Source of the DNA: PALSA-612 sp963704335
GTDB lineage: Bacteria > Actinomycetota > Thermoleophilia > Gaiellales > Gaiellaceae
Length of the DNA stretch: 64,000 bases
Direction: 5' to 3'
Assembly (NCBI GenBank): GCA_963704335.1
Contig: OY969889.1
Coordinates: 1,054,001-1,118,000 of the forward strand
The stretch's first letter is position 1. Each line of letters opens with the position of its first letter. Both the position numbers and the translations under genes were made by a program. The notes beneath the pieces were generated by a model. It saw nothing but the letters and a program-made list of their open reading frames with translations. It did not search any database and was not told the origin of the DNA. Below, piece by piece: positions 17,736 to 26,323 of the stretch.

Positions 17736-18032
17736 ATGTCGGAGCGGTCGCGAGTAGTGCTGCCGCCGGCTGCGGGCGCGTCGTTCGAGGTCTACGTGAA
17801 CGGCGTGCGCCAGCAGGAGGGGGCAGACTTCACCCGCGAGGGCGGCGTGCTGGTCTTTCCGCGCACCCTGAAGCAGGAGGGGCGCCTCGGGCCCTGGCGC
17901 TGGTTGTCGCTGATGCTCGGCGTCGCGGGGACCTACCGCCAGAACGACTCCGTGGACGTGATCTTCACCGCCGGCGGCCGGCGGCACGTCGCCAGCCGGT
18001 TGCCGATCGTCACCGACGACCCGAGCGGCTAG
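17736..18032 (+). CDS. Conserved-looking hypothetical protein, 98 residues
   Basis: I do not recognise the family. The product is small and soluble, with a beta-rich N-terminal half (RVVLPPAAGASFEVYVNGVR, then a strand ending GVLVFPRTL) and a Trp-containing middle (GPWRWLSLMLGVAGTY) before another pair of strands. I chose the second of two in-frame ATGs because a TATGAT -10 box lies 7 nt before it and overlaps the first. It diverges from coxB and interlocks with the convergent acetyltransferase gene. Open frame, two-sided spacing and a good promoter support it as real. Confidence 0.65.
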   Translation: MSERSRVVLPPAAGASFEVYVNGVRQQEGADFTREGGVLVFPRTLKQEGRLGPWRWLSLMLGVAGTYRQNDSVDVIFTAGGRRHVASRLPIVTDDPSG

Positions 18033-18628
18033 ACGGCGAAGCGCCGCTCGTAACACACGCAGTCGTGGACGCGGGCGAAGCGTTTGCGCATGGCCTCACG
18101 CTCCTCGCCCGTGTAGTGGGCGAAGACCTTGACCGGCTTCAGGCCGAGCTGCGGGCTCAGGACGCTGTCGGCTTCCTCCCGTCCTTCGACGTAGACATGT
18201 AGGTAGGAGACGATCTGCTCGAAGCCACACGACTCGTACCAGCGTTGCACCCACGGGTCGTCTCTCGTCCAGGCCTCGAACCGTTCGATCCCTCGCGGGC
18301 GTACGGCCTCCTCCGCGGCCCCGAGCAGGCGAGACGCGATGCCCTGCCTGCGGAAGTCGCGGAGCACGGCGATGTGCCAGATCATGCCGCCGAGACCGGG
18401 ACGGTCCTCGCACACGGTGGCGGGCTCCTCTTCGTACTCGATGTCGATGAGTCCGACGATGCGACCGTCCGCCTCGGCGACGAGCTCGATGCTCGGCCGT
18501 TCGTAATGCTCCTTCTCGCGCGCGACGTCGTCGTAGTACGCCGAGTCCAGGAAGGCGAGCACCCGGCACTCGAGCCACCCGCGCTCGTCAGCGTCGACGT
18601 ATGGGCGGATGACGATGTCGCCGGTCAA
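18029..18628 (-). CDS. GNAT-family N-acetyltransferase
   Basis: A 199-residue GNAT fold. The acetyl-CoA binding segment is IAVLRDFRRQGIASRLLG, followed by the usual EEAVRPRGIERFEAWTRDD and a C-terminal strand. The last 60 residues (including VHDCVCYERRF) are extra and unrecognised. The start is TTG sharing the TGA of the upstream hydrolase (TTGA), the same overlap geometry used throughout this window; no ATG or GTG upstream is possible without entering that gene. Substrate unknown. Confidence 0.82.
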   Translation of the reverse strand: MTGDIVIRPYVDADERGWLECRVLAFLDSAYYDDVAREKEHYERPSIELVAEADGRIVGLIDIEYEEEPATVCEDRPGLGGMIWHIAVLRDFRRQGIASRLLGAAEEAVRPRGIERFEAWTRDDPWVQRWYESCGFEQIVSYLHVYVEGREEADSVLSPQLGLKPVKVFAHYTGEEREAMRKRFARVHDCVCYERRFAV

Positions 18629-19563
18629 CGCAGCGCCATGTAGGTCGTGCGTTCGTTCTCCGTCGCTCGCCCCGCGCGACCCGCGAACACGAGATGCTCG
18701 AGGTGGGCGAGCGTCTCCGCCACGGCGAAGCGCCTGAGTGACGGCGCGAGCGCGTCGGGGAAGAGCGCTTGCGAGACGGCGTAGCCGGACCGCGGCTCGC
18801 TCCCGAGCATGTCCAGCGTCCGCGTCAGCCGGTGGTCGTGATGCTCGGAGATCTCGCGAGCGCGTCCGGCAGGATCGATGATCCGCTCGCCGTGGCCGGG
18901 CAGCGCGAGCCGCGGGTCGAGCTCGGCGATCCGCTCGAGGGAGCGCAGATAGTCGCTGAGCGGATCGGGCGCGGACCCCGGCCATAGCCCGACGTTCGGC
19001 GTGATGCCCCCCAGCAGCGCGTCACCGGCGATGAGCACGCCGTCACGCAGCAGCGCCAGGTGACCGTCGGCGTGGCCCGGTAGGTGGTGCACCTCCCAAC
19101 CGCCGATGGTGTCGCCGGGCTCCAGCGGCTCGGGATCCTTCGCGTAATGCACGAACGCGGTCAGCTGCTCTTGCTGGGCACGAACGGCTGCTGCCTCTTC
19201 CACCGGCGTCCCGTGCTCGAGCAAGTGGCGCTCCGAGCGCTCGGCGGCCTCGCCGGTCCACGCTCGATGGCAGTACTCGTAGTCGAGCACGCCCTGGTAC
19301 ACGGGTGCCTCCGAGAGCCCGGCGACGATCGCGGCGGCACCGACGTGGTCGGGATGGAAGTGCGTGACGACGATCCGGTCGGGGCGGCCAACCTGCTCGA
19401 GAATGCGCTGCCAGCGCACGTCGGCCCCAGGTAGCCCTAGCCCGGTATCGACGACTATCGTCCCGCCGTCGTCCGCCGGCAACACGTAGGCGTGGACGTG
19501 GTCTATGCCGAGCGGCAGCGGAAACGTGATGCGCACGACGCCGTCGTCGAGCGGCACCACCAC
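18625..19563 (-). CDS. MBL-fold metallohydrolase
   Basis: A 312-residue metallo-beta-lactamase-fold hydrolase. The binuclear metal motif is VTHFHPDHVGAA, with later ligands in HLPGHADGH and IAGDALL and a final His in ALPGHGERI. The C-terminal helical part with LAHLEHLVFAGR resembles glyoxalase II/flavodiiron-like or LACTB2-like hydrolases rather than beta-lactamases. Three successive GTG codons offer starts; I took the first. It is divergent from livG and followed by the overlapping acetyltransferase. Substrate unknown. Confidence 0.82.
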   Translation of the reverse strand: MVVPLDDGVVRITFPLPLGIDHVHAYVLPADDGGTIVVDTGLGLPGADVRWQRILEQVGRPDRIVVTHFHPDHVGAAAIVAGLSEAPVYQGVLDYEYCHRAWTGEAAERSERHLLEHGTPVEEAAAVRAQQEQLTAFVHYAKDPEPLEPGDTIGGWEVHHLPGHADGHLALLRDGVLIAGDALLGGITPNVGLWPGSAPDPLSDYLRSLERIAELDPRLALPGHGERIIDPAGRAREISEHHDHRLTRTLDMLGSEPRSGYAVSQALFPDALAPSLRRFAVAETLAHLEHLVFAGRAGRATENERTTYMALR

Positions 19564-19602
19564 CGGCGAGGTCTCGTCTCCCCGTCGTAAGATGCCCGCC
19601 TC

Positions 19603-20337
19603 GTGGCGTTGTTGAGCGTCCACCACCTCACTCGCCGCTTCGGGGGCGTCATCGCGCTCGACGATGTCTCCTTCGACGTCCCCCAAGGTCAGATCCTCGG
19701 CCTGATCGGCCCCAACGGCGCGGGCAAGACGACGGCCTTCAACGTCATCACGCGACTCTACAAGCCGGATTCCGGCCAGGTCCTCTACGACGGGGAGGAC
19801 CTGCTGAAGGTCGCTCCGTACGACGTGGTCCACCGCGGCATCGCACGCACGTTCCAGAACATCGCGCTGTTCTCGCAGATGACGGTGCTTGAGAACGTCC
19901 TCGTCGGCGCGCATTCGCGGACAAACTGGTTCCGGGAGACCGAGGGCCGGGAGCGGGCGCTGGCGATGCTGGAGCTCGTCAACCTCAGCGGCCTGGCAGG
20001 GCATCGCGCCTCGAGCCTCCCGTACCCGACGCTGAAGCGAATCGAGCTGGCTCGCGCGCTCGTTTCCGAGCCGCGCCTGCTGCTGCTCGACGAGCCGGCC
20101 GGGGGATTGAGCCACGAAGAGGTCGCCGCGTTCGGCGACTTCCTCCTCGACATCCGCGAGCGGCTCGACCTGACCGTGCTCCTCGTCGAGCATCACATGG
20201 GCCTCGTCATGCGCGTGTCCGAGACCGTCCACGTGCTCGACTTCGGCAAGACGATCGCCCGTGGGACACCCGACGAAGTGCGGGGCGACCCGGCTGTCAT
20301 CGAGGCGTATCTCGGCACTGAGGAAGAGGCCGAGTAG
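19603..20337 (+). CDS. livG: Branched-chain amino acid/amide ABC transporter ATPase (LivG type)
   Basis: One of two ATPases energising import by the permeases that follow. Walker A is GPNGAGKTT, the Q-loop is RTFQNIALFSQMTV, Walker B is LLLLDEPAGGL and the H-loop His is in LLVEHHMG. The ABC signature is unusual: LPYPTLKRIELARAL stands where LivG normally has LSYGQQRRLEIA, so the signature Gly is Pro. The GTG start has TAAGAT ending 9 nt upstream. It is first in a five-gene operon. Confidence 0.92.
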   Translation: MALLSVHHLTRRFGGVIALDDVSFDVPQGQILGLIGPNGAGKTTAFNVITRLYKPDSGQVLYDGEDLLKVAPYDVVHRGIARTFQNIALFSQMTVLENVLVGAHSRTNWFRETEGRERALAMLELVNLSGLAGHRASSLPYPTLKRIELARALVSEPRLLLLDEPAGGLSHEEVAAFGDFLLDIRERLDLTVLLVEHHMGLVMRVSETVHVLDFGKTIARGTPDEVRGDPAVIEAYLGTEEEAE

Positions 20338-21047
20338 TGGCCCCGCTGCTCGAGCTGGAGGGCGTCGACGCCCGCTACGGCGGCGTCCAGGCGCTGCACG
20401 GCGTGTCGTTGAGGGTGGACGACGGAGAGTCGGTCGCCATCCTCGGCGCGAACGGCGCCGGCAAGACGTCGACGCTGCGCGCCATCTCGGGCACCGTGCG
20501 ACGCTCGGGCCGCATCGTCTTCGGCGGCAAGGAGATCGGCAAGAAGTCACCCGAGGCGGTCGCACGGCTCGGCATCGCCCACGTTCCGGAGGGCAGGGAG
20601 ATCTACGCGGAGCTGACCGTCTGGGAGAACCTCCTCATCGGCGCGAATCACCGCCGCAACTGGCGCGAGGCGAAGCGGGACTGCGACAACGTCGCGGGGT
20701 ACTTCCCGCGACTCGAGGGCCGGCGGAGCCAGCAGGCGGGAACCCTGTCCGGCGGTGAGCAGCAGATGCTCGCCCTCGGACGGGCGCTCGTGGCGCGGCC
20801 GAAGCTCCTGCTGCTCGACGAGCCGTCGCTCGGTCTCGCGCCGACGATCGTCCGCGACTTCTACGGGCTCGTGCGCTCGCTGACGCACGAGATGGGGCTC
20901 ACCGTGCTCGTCGTCGAGCAGAATGCGGGCATCGCGCTCGCGTCCACGAAGCGGGCGTACGTGCTCGAGGTCGGGCGTGTGGTGATCGAGGGGGCGAGCG
21001 AAGAGCTCCGCGAGGACGAGCGGGTGAGGAAGTCGTACCTCGGCTGA
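20337..21047 (+). CDS. livF: Branched-chain amino acid/amide ABC transporter ATPase (LivF type)
   Basis: Second nucleotide-binding subunit of the importer. Walker A GANGAGKTS, canonical signature LSGGEQQMLALGRAL, Walker B LLLLDEPSLGL and LVVEQNAGIAL are all intact in 236 residues. The GTG start shares one base with the livG stop (TAGTG). Because LivF keeps a normal signature while LivG does not, one of the two composite ATP sites may be weakened. Confidence 0.94.
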   Translation: MAPLLELEGVDARYGGVQALHGVSLRVDDGESVAILGANGAGKTSTLRAISGTVRRSGRIVFGGKEIGKKSPEAVARLGIAHVPEGREIYAELTVWENLLIGANHRRNWREAKRDCDNVAGYFPRLEGRRSQQAGTLSGGEQQMLALGRALVARPKLLLLDEPSLGLAPTIVRDFYGLVRSLTHEMGLTVLVVEQNAGIALASTKRAYVLEVGRVVIEGASEELREDERVRKSYLG

Positions 21048-21955
21048 TGGACTGGTCGAAGCTCATCCAGACGGTGGTCACCGGTCTCGCCGACGGCGGT
21101 ATCTACGCCGTCCTCGCGCTCGCGCTCGTGCTCATCCACCGCGCCACGGGCGTGATCAACTTCGCCCAGGGCGAGATGGCGATGTTCTCGACGTACATCG
21201 CTTTTTGGCTCATCTCCGATCCAGAAGGCTGGCAGCTGTCGTTCTGGATCGGCTTCGCGATCACCCTCGTCATCTCGTTCGCTGGCGGCGCGCTCGTCTA
21301 CGGCGCGATTATCAGGCCGCTTGCGAAGTCCGGGCAGATCACGATCGTCATCGCCACGATCGCCCTGCTCGTGATCCTCAACGGGCTCGCGGCGTTCATC
21401 TGGACCGCGGAGCCGCAGTACATCATCAGCCCGTTCCCGTTCGACCCGGTGACCATCGGCGACGTCGCGATACCCAAGCAGACGATCTACATCTTCGGCA
21501 TATCCCTCGCGTGCGTCGCCGTCGTCTTTCTCATCTTCCGCTTCACGCGGACCGGGTTGATGATGAGGGCCGCGGCGGTCCGCGCCGACACGAGCCGGCT
21601 GCTCGGGATCCGCGTCGCCGTAATGCTCGCGCTCGGCTGGGGGCTCGCCGCCGCACTCGGAGCAGTGGCCGGGCTCATGGCGGTGGTGGCGGCGCCTCCG
21701 CTCAGTCCGGATTACATGCTCGTCATCATCGTGTACGCGTTCGCGGCCGCCGTGCTCGGCGGCCTCGACAGCCCGATCGGAGCCGTGATCGGTGCGTACA
21801 TACTCGGCGTCGGGATCGCGCTTCTCCAGACGTACGTCGACTTCGTCAGTGAGTCGCAGGAGTTCAAGCTGCCGATCGCGCTGGGCGTGCTCCTGCTCGT
21901 GCTCCTCGTCAAGCCCGACGGCCTCTTCGGGAAGACGGTGACGAGGCGCGTATGA
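21047..21955 (+). CDS. livH: Branched-chain amino acid/amide ABC permease (LivH type)
   Basis: Membrane-spanning permease of 302 residues with about eight helices. Family landmarks are GGIYAVLALALVLIHRATGVINFAQGEMAM at the N-terminus (shown here as the LivH 'NFAQGE' motif) and GLMAVVAAPPLSPDY. Pairs with LivM to form the channel. Starts one base into the livF stop (TGATG). Confidence 0.93.
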   Translation: MDWSKLIQTVVTGLADGGIYAVLALALVLIHRATGVINFAQGEMAMFSTYIAFWLISDPEGWQLSFWIGFAITLVISFAGGALVYGAIIRPLAKSGQITIVIATIALLVILNGLAAFIWTAEPQYIISPFPFDPVTIGDVAIPKQTIYIFGISLACVAVVFLIFRFTRTGLMMRAAAVRADTSRLLGIRVAVMLALGWGLAAALGAVAGLMAVVAAPPLSPDYMLVIIVYAFAAAVLGGLDSPIGAVIGAYILGVGIALLQTYVDFVSESQEFKLPIALGVLLLVLLVKPDGLFGKTVTRRV

Positions 21956-22968
21956 GAGCGATCCTCCGCGCACACGTCGCGAGCGCGATCTGCCTCGCCG
22001 CCGGCATCGCGATCATCGCAGTACTGCCCTCGTTCATGGGCCAGTTCGAGACGCGCAACATGTCGCAGGTCGGCCTGTACTTCGTAGCACTGCTCGGCCT
22101 GAACATCGTTACCGGCTACTCGGGGCAGATCTCGCTCGGCCAGGGCGCGTTCATGGGCGTCGGTGGCTACACGACGGCGTATCTCACGTTCAGCCACGGC
22201 TGGAGCGTGTGGTGGACGATCCCCGTCGCCGCCGTGGTCGCCGGTGTGGCGGGCTTCCTCTTCGGCTTGCCGGCGCTGCGTCTCCACGGCCCGTACCTCG
22301 CGCTCGGTACGTTCGCCCTGGCGGTCGCCTTCGTCGACCTCGCACGCTCAGATCGGTTCGCAGATGTGACCGGAGGAAGCCAGGGCATTCAATTCGGGCT
22401 GCCGAGCGCGCCCTACTACGCGACGTGGGGGATCGCTCTGGGGGCGCTGCTCTTCGCGTGGTTGCTGCTCAGCGGGAAGTTCGGACGCTCGCTGCGGGCG
22501 GTGCGCGACGCCGAGCTGGCGGCGGTCTCGTCCGGGCTGAATCCCGCCGTCTTCAAGACGCTCGCCTTCGCGCTCTCCGCCGCGTACGCGGGCGTTGCGG
22601 GCGCCCTGCTGGTGATCCATCTCGGCTCGGTGAACGCGATCGTGTTCCTGCCCGCGCTCTCGATCACGCTGCTCGTCGGCACGGCGCTCGGCGGCTTCGG
22701 CCTCCTGTTCGGGACGATTTTCGGTGCACTTTTCATCCAGTACGCGCCGCTGAAGGCGGAGGAGTGGGCTGCTGACGCCGATCTCGGGCGGCTGGAGGAG
22801 CTGCCGCCCACGGTCACGTACGGCGTCTTTCTCCTACTCGTGCTCTTTCTCATGCCGGGCGGCGCGGCCCAGCTCGTTCTTCGATTACGCGGTCTGTTCA
22901 TAGCAACAAAACGGCGTTACACTCGTCCCACGGTAGGGGAGGGAACTACACAAAGGAGCGATACATGA
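21952..22968 (+). CDS. livM: Branched-chain amino acid/amide ABC permease (LivM type)
   Basis: Second permease, 338 residues, with the LivM motif LLGLNIVTGYSGQISLGQG and GLFFGL-like loop (GFLFGLPALRLHGPYLAL). ATGA overlap with livH. The last 25 or so codons (after RLRGLF) run through AT-richer sequence that also contains the livK ribosome site, unlike the rest of the gene; the ancestral stop may have been earlier. The transporter core is intact regardless. Confidence 0.92.
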   Translation: MRAILRAHVASAICLAAGIAIIAVLPSFMGQFETRNMSQVGLYFVALLGLNIVTGYSGQISLGQGAFMGVGGYTTAYLTFSHGWSVWWTIPVAAVVAGVAGFLFGLPALRLHGPYLALGTFALAVAFVDLARSDRFADVTGGSQGIQFGLPSAPYYATWGIALGALLFAWLLLSGKFGRSLRAVRDAELAAVSSGLNPAVFKTLAFALSAAYAGVAGALLVIHLGSVNAIVFLPALSITLLVGTALGGFGLLFGTIFGALFIQYAPLKAEEWAADADLGRLEELPPTVTYGVFLLLVLFLMPGGAAQLVLRLRGLFIATKRRYTRPTVGEGTTQRSDT

Positions 22969-24236
22969 GCAAGGCAGCACTTCTACTCACGGCTGTCGTC
23001 GGCTCGCTCGTCTTCGGCTTGACGGGTGCGCTCGGCGGCGCTGAGCAGGCGCCGGGCGTGTCGGCGAAGGTGGTCAAGATCGGTGGGACGTTCCCGCTGT
23101 CGGGCACCGCCGCCAGCTATGCCCCCATCGCACGCGGTATGAGCGCGTACTTCAGTTACGAGAACTCGACGAAGCGGGGCGTGGACAAGGCTCGTGGCTG
23201 CGGCGGACGCCAGGTCCAGTTCATCGTCGAGGACGACGGCTACAACATCACGAACACCGTGACGAAGACGATCAAGCTCGTCGAGCAGGACAAGGTGCTC
23301 GCGACGGTCGGCGGCCTCGGCACCGAGCCGCAGCAGGCCGTACGCACGTATCTCAACAAGAACAGAGTGCCGCAGCTCTACGTCTCCACCGGAGCGACCT
23401 TCTGGGGTGCACAGCAGAAGGACTTCAAGTGGACGCTCGGCTGGCAGCCCGACTACCAGGGCGAGGGTGCGATCTACGGAAGGCGCATCAAGGCGAACAC
23501 GCCGAACGCGAAGATCGGCGTCCTTTACCAGAACGATGACTACGGCAAGGACTACATCGCGGGTCTCGAGGCGGGCCTGGGCTCGAACAAGAGCCAGGTC
23601 GTCGCCAGCCGCGGCTACAACCTCACCGACGCATCCGTGGCGCCACAGCTGCTCGCGCTGCGCGGGTCGGGCGCGGACACGTTGATGATCTTCGCCACGC
23701 CGACGCACACGATCCGCACGTACGCGACGCTGCGTGCGATCAACTGGAAGCCGGCCAACATCTACCTGAACTCGGTGTCGGCCACCGACACGTTCATGAC
23801 GCTCTCACTGGCCAACTCGAACGCGGCCACGGTGAACGGCTCGATCAGCGTCCAGTACCTCAAGGACCCGGCGAGCCCTGACAACGCCAACGACGCGGGC
23901 GTCAACCTCTACAAGGCGCAGATGGCGAAGTACCTGCCGAGCGCGAAGGTCACGGACGGGCTTTACCTCTACGGCTTCGCGAAGGGGAGGAGCTTCTGCA
24001 ACCTTCTCGACAGGATCCCGAAGGGCAAGCTGACGCGCCCCGCGCTCATGGCGAAGGCGAACAACTTCACGGAGACCAACGCCATGAACCCGTGGTTCCT
24101 GCCGGGCGTCTCAGCGACGACGTCGAAGAACGACAAGTTCCCGATCTCGGCCGAGCGGCTGATCGAGTTCGAGAACGGCGGCTGGAAGCCGATCGGCCAG
24201 TTGGTCGATCCGCGGCCGGGTCGCAAGACGAAGTAG
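22965..24236 (+). CDS. livK: Branched-chain amino acid/amide ABC transporter substrate-binding protein
   Basis: Extracytoplasmic receptor of the importer (type 1 periplasmic-binding fold), 423 residues. A signal peptide (LLLTAVVGSLVFGLTGALGG) precedes KVVKIGGTFPLSGTAASYAP, the usual first strand and ligand loop. There is no lipobox Cys, unlike many Gram-positive receptors. Central motifs IGVLYQNDDYGKDYIAGL confirm the family. The start overlaps livM as ATGA and has AAAGGAG 7 nt upstream. The ligand could be amino acids, amides or aromatic acids; it is not decidable here. Confidence 0.92.
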   Translation: MSKAALLLTAVVGSLVFGLTGALGGAEQAPGVSAKVVKIGGTFPLSGTAASYAPIARGMSAYFSYENSTKRGVDKARGCGGRQVQFIVEDDGYNITNTVTKTIKLVEQDKVLATVGGLGTEPQQAVRTYLNKNRVPQLYVSTGATFWGAQQKDFKWTLGWQPDYQGEGAIYGRRIKANTPNAKIGVLYQNDDYGKDYIAGLEAGLGSNKSQVVASRGYNLTDASVAPQLLALRGSGADTLMIFATPTHTIRTYATLRAINWKPANIYLNSVSATDTFMTLSLANSNAATVNGSISVQYLKDPASPDNANDAGVNLYKAQMAKYLPSAKVTDGLYLYGFAKGRSFCNLLDRIPKGKLTRPALMAKANNFTETNAMNPWFLPGVSATTSKNDKFPISAERLIEFENGGWKPIGQLVDPRPGRKTK

Positions 24237-24254
24237 CCACGACGTATCGCGGTC

Positions 24255-24286
24255 GAAAGGGGGTCGGCCTGTGCCGGCCCCCTTTC
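24255..24286 (+). terminator. Strong hairpin terminator after livGFHMK
   Basis: A 14-bp stem (24255-24268 with 24273-24286, one G-U pair) closed by the tetraloop CTGT, 18 nt after the livK stop. No T-run follows, as is common for high-GC actinobacterial terminators. Confidence 0.85.
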
Positions 24287-24292
24287 ACTGTG

Positions 24293-24298
24293 TAGCCT
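24293..24298 (+). promoter_or_regulatory. -10 box of thiolase gene (leaderless)
   Basis: TAGCCT ends 7 nt before the thiolase ATG and directly follows the liv terminator, which fits a separate leaderless transcript for the thiolase. The same hexamer precedes several other genes in the window. Confidence 0.55.
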
Positions 24299-24305
24299 GC
24301 TGCCC

Positions 24306-25466
24306 ATGCCCGAGGCCGTCATCGTCGCTGCCGCGCGGACGCCGATCGGGCGTGCGCGCAAGGGCTCGTTGGTGGACGTCCGTCCCGACGACCTGGCGGC
24401 GTTCGCCATCCGCTCGGCCGTCGACCAGGTGCCCGAGCTCGACGCCTCGGAGATTCTGGACGTCATGGTCGGCTGCGGCTACCCGGAGCAGCGGCAGGGC
24501 ATGAACCTCGCCCGCCGTGCCGCGCTGCTCGCCGACCTGCCGCCGTCGGCGGCAGGCACCACCGTCAACCGATTCTGCGCGTCGAGCTTGCAGACGATTC
24601 GCATGGCCTTCCACGCGATTCGGGCCGGGGAAGGCGAGGCGTACGTCGCGGCCGGCGTGGAGTCGATCTCCCAGGTCAATGGCTACCCGAAGGACGCCGA
24701 AGAGCTGCATCCCCGGCTGACCGGGTCGGACGACGCGATCGGCAACGTCTACATCCCGATGGGAATGACCGCGGAGAACGTCGCCGAGCGCTTCGGCGTC
24801 GAGCGGGACGAGATGGACCGCTTCGCGCAGCGCTCGCAGGAGCGGGCCGTCGCGGCTCAGGAGTCGGGACACTTCGCCCGCGAGATCACGCCGTACACGA
24901 AGGAGGACGGCACGGTCGTCTCCCAGGATGACGGCCCGCGTGCGTCGTCGACGCTTGACGGCCTGGCGCAGCTCGACCCTGCCTTCAAGGAGGACGGGAA
25001 GGTGACTGCCGGCAACTCGTGCCCGCTGAACGACGGCGGTGCGGCCGTTGTCGTGATGAGCGACTCGCGAGCCAAGGAGCTCGGCATCACGCCGAAGGCG
25101 CGGATTGTCGCCTCGGCGGTGTCGGGCATCGATCCGGAGATCATGGGCGTGGGTCCGATCGAGGCGGTGCACCGCGTGCTGAAGCAGGCCGGCATGAAGA
25201 TCGACGATGTCGACGTGATGGAGCTGAACGAGGCGTTCGCGGCGCAGGTCATCCCGGTCTGCCGTGAGGTCGGCATGGATCCCTTCGATGACCGCTTCAA
25301 CCCGCACGGCGGGGCGATCGCGCTCGGACATCCCTACGGCATGACGGGTGCGCGGATCATGTGCACGCTGCTCAACGATCTCGACGCAGCCGACGGCACG
25401 GTCGGCCTCGAGACGATGTGCGTCGGCGGCGGACAGGGCATGGCCATGATCGTGGAGCGCGTCTGA
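24306..25466 (+). CDS. Thiolase (acetyl-CoA C-acyltransferase)
   Basis: Cleaves 3-ketoacyl-CoA with CoA (or condenses acetyl-CoA). The 386-residue protein has the nucleophilic Cys in VNRFCASSLQT, the NEAF motif (MELNEAFAAQV), the catalytic His in GHPYGMTGAR and the second Cys in CVGGGQGMAM. Consistent with beta-oxidation alongside the acyl-CoA dehydrogenases farther on. The final codons overlap the next gene as CTGA. Confidence 0.95.
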   Translation: MPEAVIVAAARTPIGRARKGSLVDVRPDDLAAFAIRSAVDQVPELDASEILDVMVGCGYPEQRQGMNLARRAALLADLPPSAAGTTVNRFCASSLQTIRMAFHAIRAGEGEAYVAAGVESISQVNGYPKDAEELHPRLTGSDDAIGNVYIPMGMTAENVAERFGVERDEMDRFAQRSQERAVAAQESGHFAREITPYTKEDGTVVSQDDGPRASSTLDGLAQLDPAFKEDGKVTAGNSCPLNDGGAAVVVMSDSRAKELGITPKARIVASAVSGIDPEIMGVGPIEAVHRVLKQAGMKIDDVDVMELNEAFAAQVIPVCREVGMDPFDDRFNPHGGAIALGHPYGMTGARIMCTLLNDLDAADGTVGLETMCVGGGQGMAMIVERV

Positions 25467-26248
25467 TCCACCTCGACGTCGAGGAGCACGGCGACGGCTT
25501 CCCGCTCCTCCTGATTCAAGGTCTCGGCTGGTCGAAGTGGGGCTCGCGGGCGCAATGGCCGGAGTACGCGAAGCGCCGGCGCGTGCTGGCCTTCGACAAT
25601 CGCGGCACGGGGCTCTCAGCGAAACCGCCGGGGCCGTACACGATCGAGGAGCTGGCCGACGATGCGGCCTCGGTGCTCGATGCCCGCGGTCTGGAGCGCG
25701 CCGACGTGTACGGGCACTCGATGGGCGGCTTCATCGCGCTGACGCTGGCGCTGCGGCGGCCCGAGCTCGTACGCTCGCTCGTCCTCGTCGGCACTGGGCC
25801 AGGCGGGCACGAGCACGAGCCGCTGCCGCCGGAGACGCTCGAGATCTGGCTCTCGGTCGTTGGGCTGCCGCTCGAGGAGGCGATCCGGCGGACGTTTCCC
25901 ACGTCGTTCACGCCGGACTGGCCTGCGGAGCATCATGACGAGTACAAGGAGTGGCTGGCCGCGCGCGTCGATCCCCCCACGCCGCCCGAGTGCTGGTGGG
26001 CGCAATTCACCGGGAGCCGTACATTTGTCGAGCAAGGCGTTCCCGTCGAGCAGGTCAGCGTCCCCGCGCTCATCGTCCACGGCGAGCTCGACCGCGTGAT
26101 CCCGGCCAGCAACGGCCGGCTGTTGGCTGAGCGAATGCCCCGCGCGGAGCTAGCCGTGCTTCCTGACCAGGCCCACGTGCCGATGCTCGAGCAGCCTGCG
26201 GCGTTCGCCGAGATCGTCTGCAACTTCCTCGACCGCGTCGGCCACTGA
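25463..26248 (+). CDS. Alpha/beta hydrolase (CTG start inferred)
   Basis: A 261-residue alpha/beta hydrolase: oxyanion loop GLGWSKW, nucleophile elbow GHSMGGF, catalytic Asp in HGELDRVIP and His in DQAHVPM. The only plausible start is a CTG sharing the thiolase TGA (CTGA), with GGAG 6-7 nt upstream; it places the initiator right before the first beta strand (IHLDVEEHGDGFPLLL). In-frame ATG and GTG codons farther upstream would add a long Arg-rich stretch from inside the thiolase gene. Substrate unknown; an esterase or acyl-CoA/lactone hydrolase is possible. Confidence 0.8.
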   Translation: MIHLDVEEHGDGFPLLLIQGLGWSKWGSRAQWPEYAKRRRVLAFDNRGTGLSAKPPGPYTIEELADDAASVLDARGLERADVYGHSMGGFIALTLALRRPELVRSLVLVGTGPGGHEHEPLPPETLEIWLSVVGLPLEEAIRRTFPTSFTPDWPAEHHDEYKEWLAARVDPPTPPECWWAQFTGSRTFVEQGVPVEQVSVPALIVHGELDRVIPASNGRLLAERMPRAELAVLPDQAHVPMLEQPAAFAEIVCNFLDRVGH

Positions 26249-26261
26249 CCCCTTCGGCCAT

Positions 26262-26314
26262 GTCCCAGTGCCTGGCACTGAGTTGTGCCAATTGTGTGCC
26301 GATTCGTCCACAGG
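26262..26314 (-). repeat. 53-bp dispersed repeat, copy B
   Basis: Inverted relative to copy A at 13752-13804, with two substitutions. It lies 13 nt after the hydrolase stop and 9 nt before the stop of the convergent phosphotransferase gene, the same kind of site as copy A. The palindrome CAGTGCCTGGCACTG is perfectly kept. Confidence 0.85.
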
Positions 26315-26323
26315 TGGGTCGGC

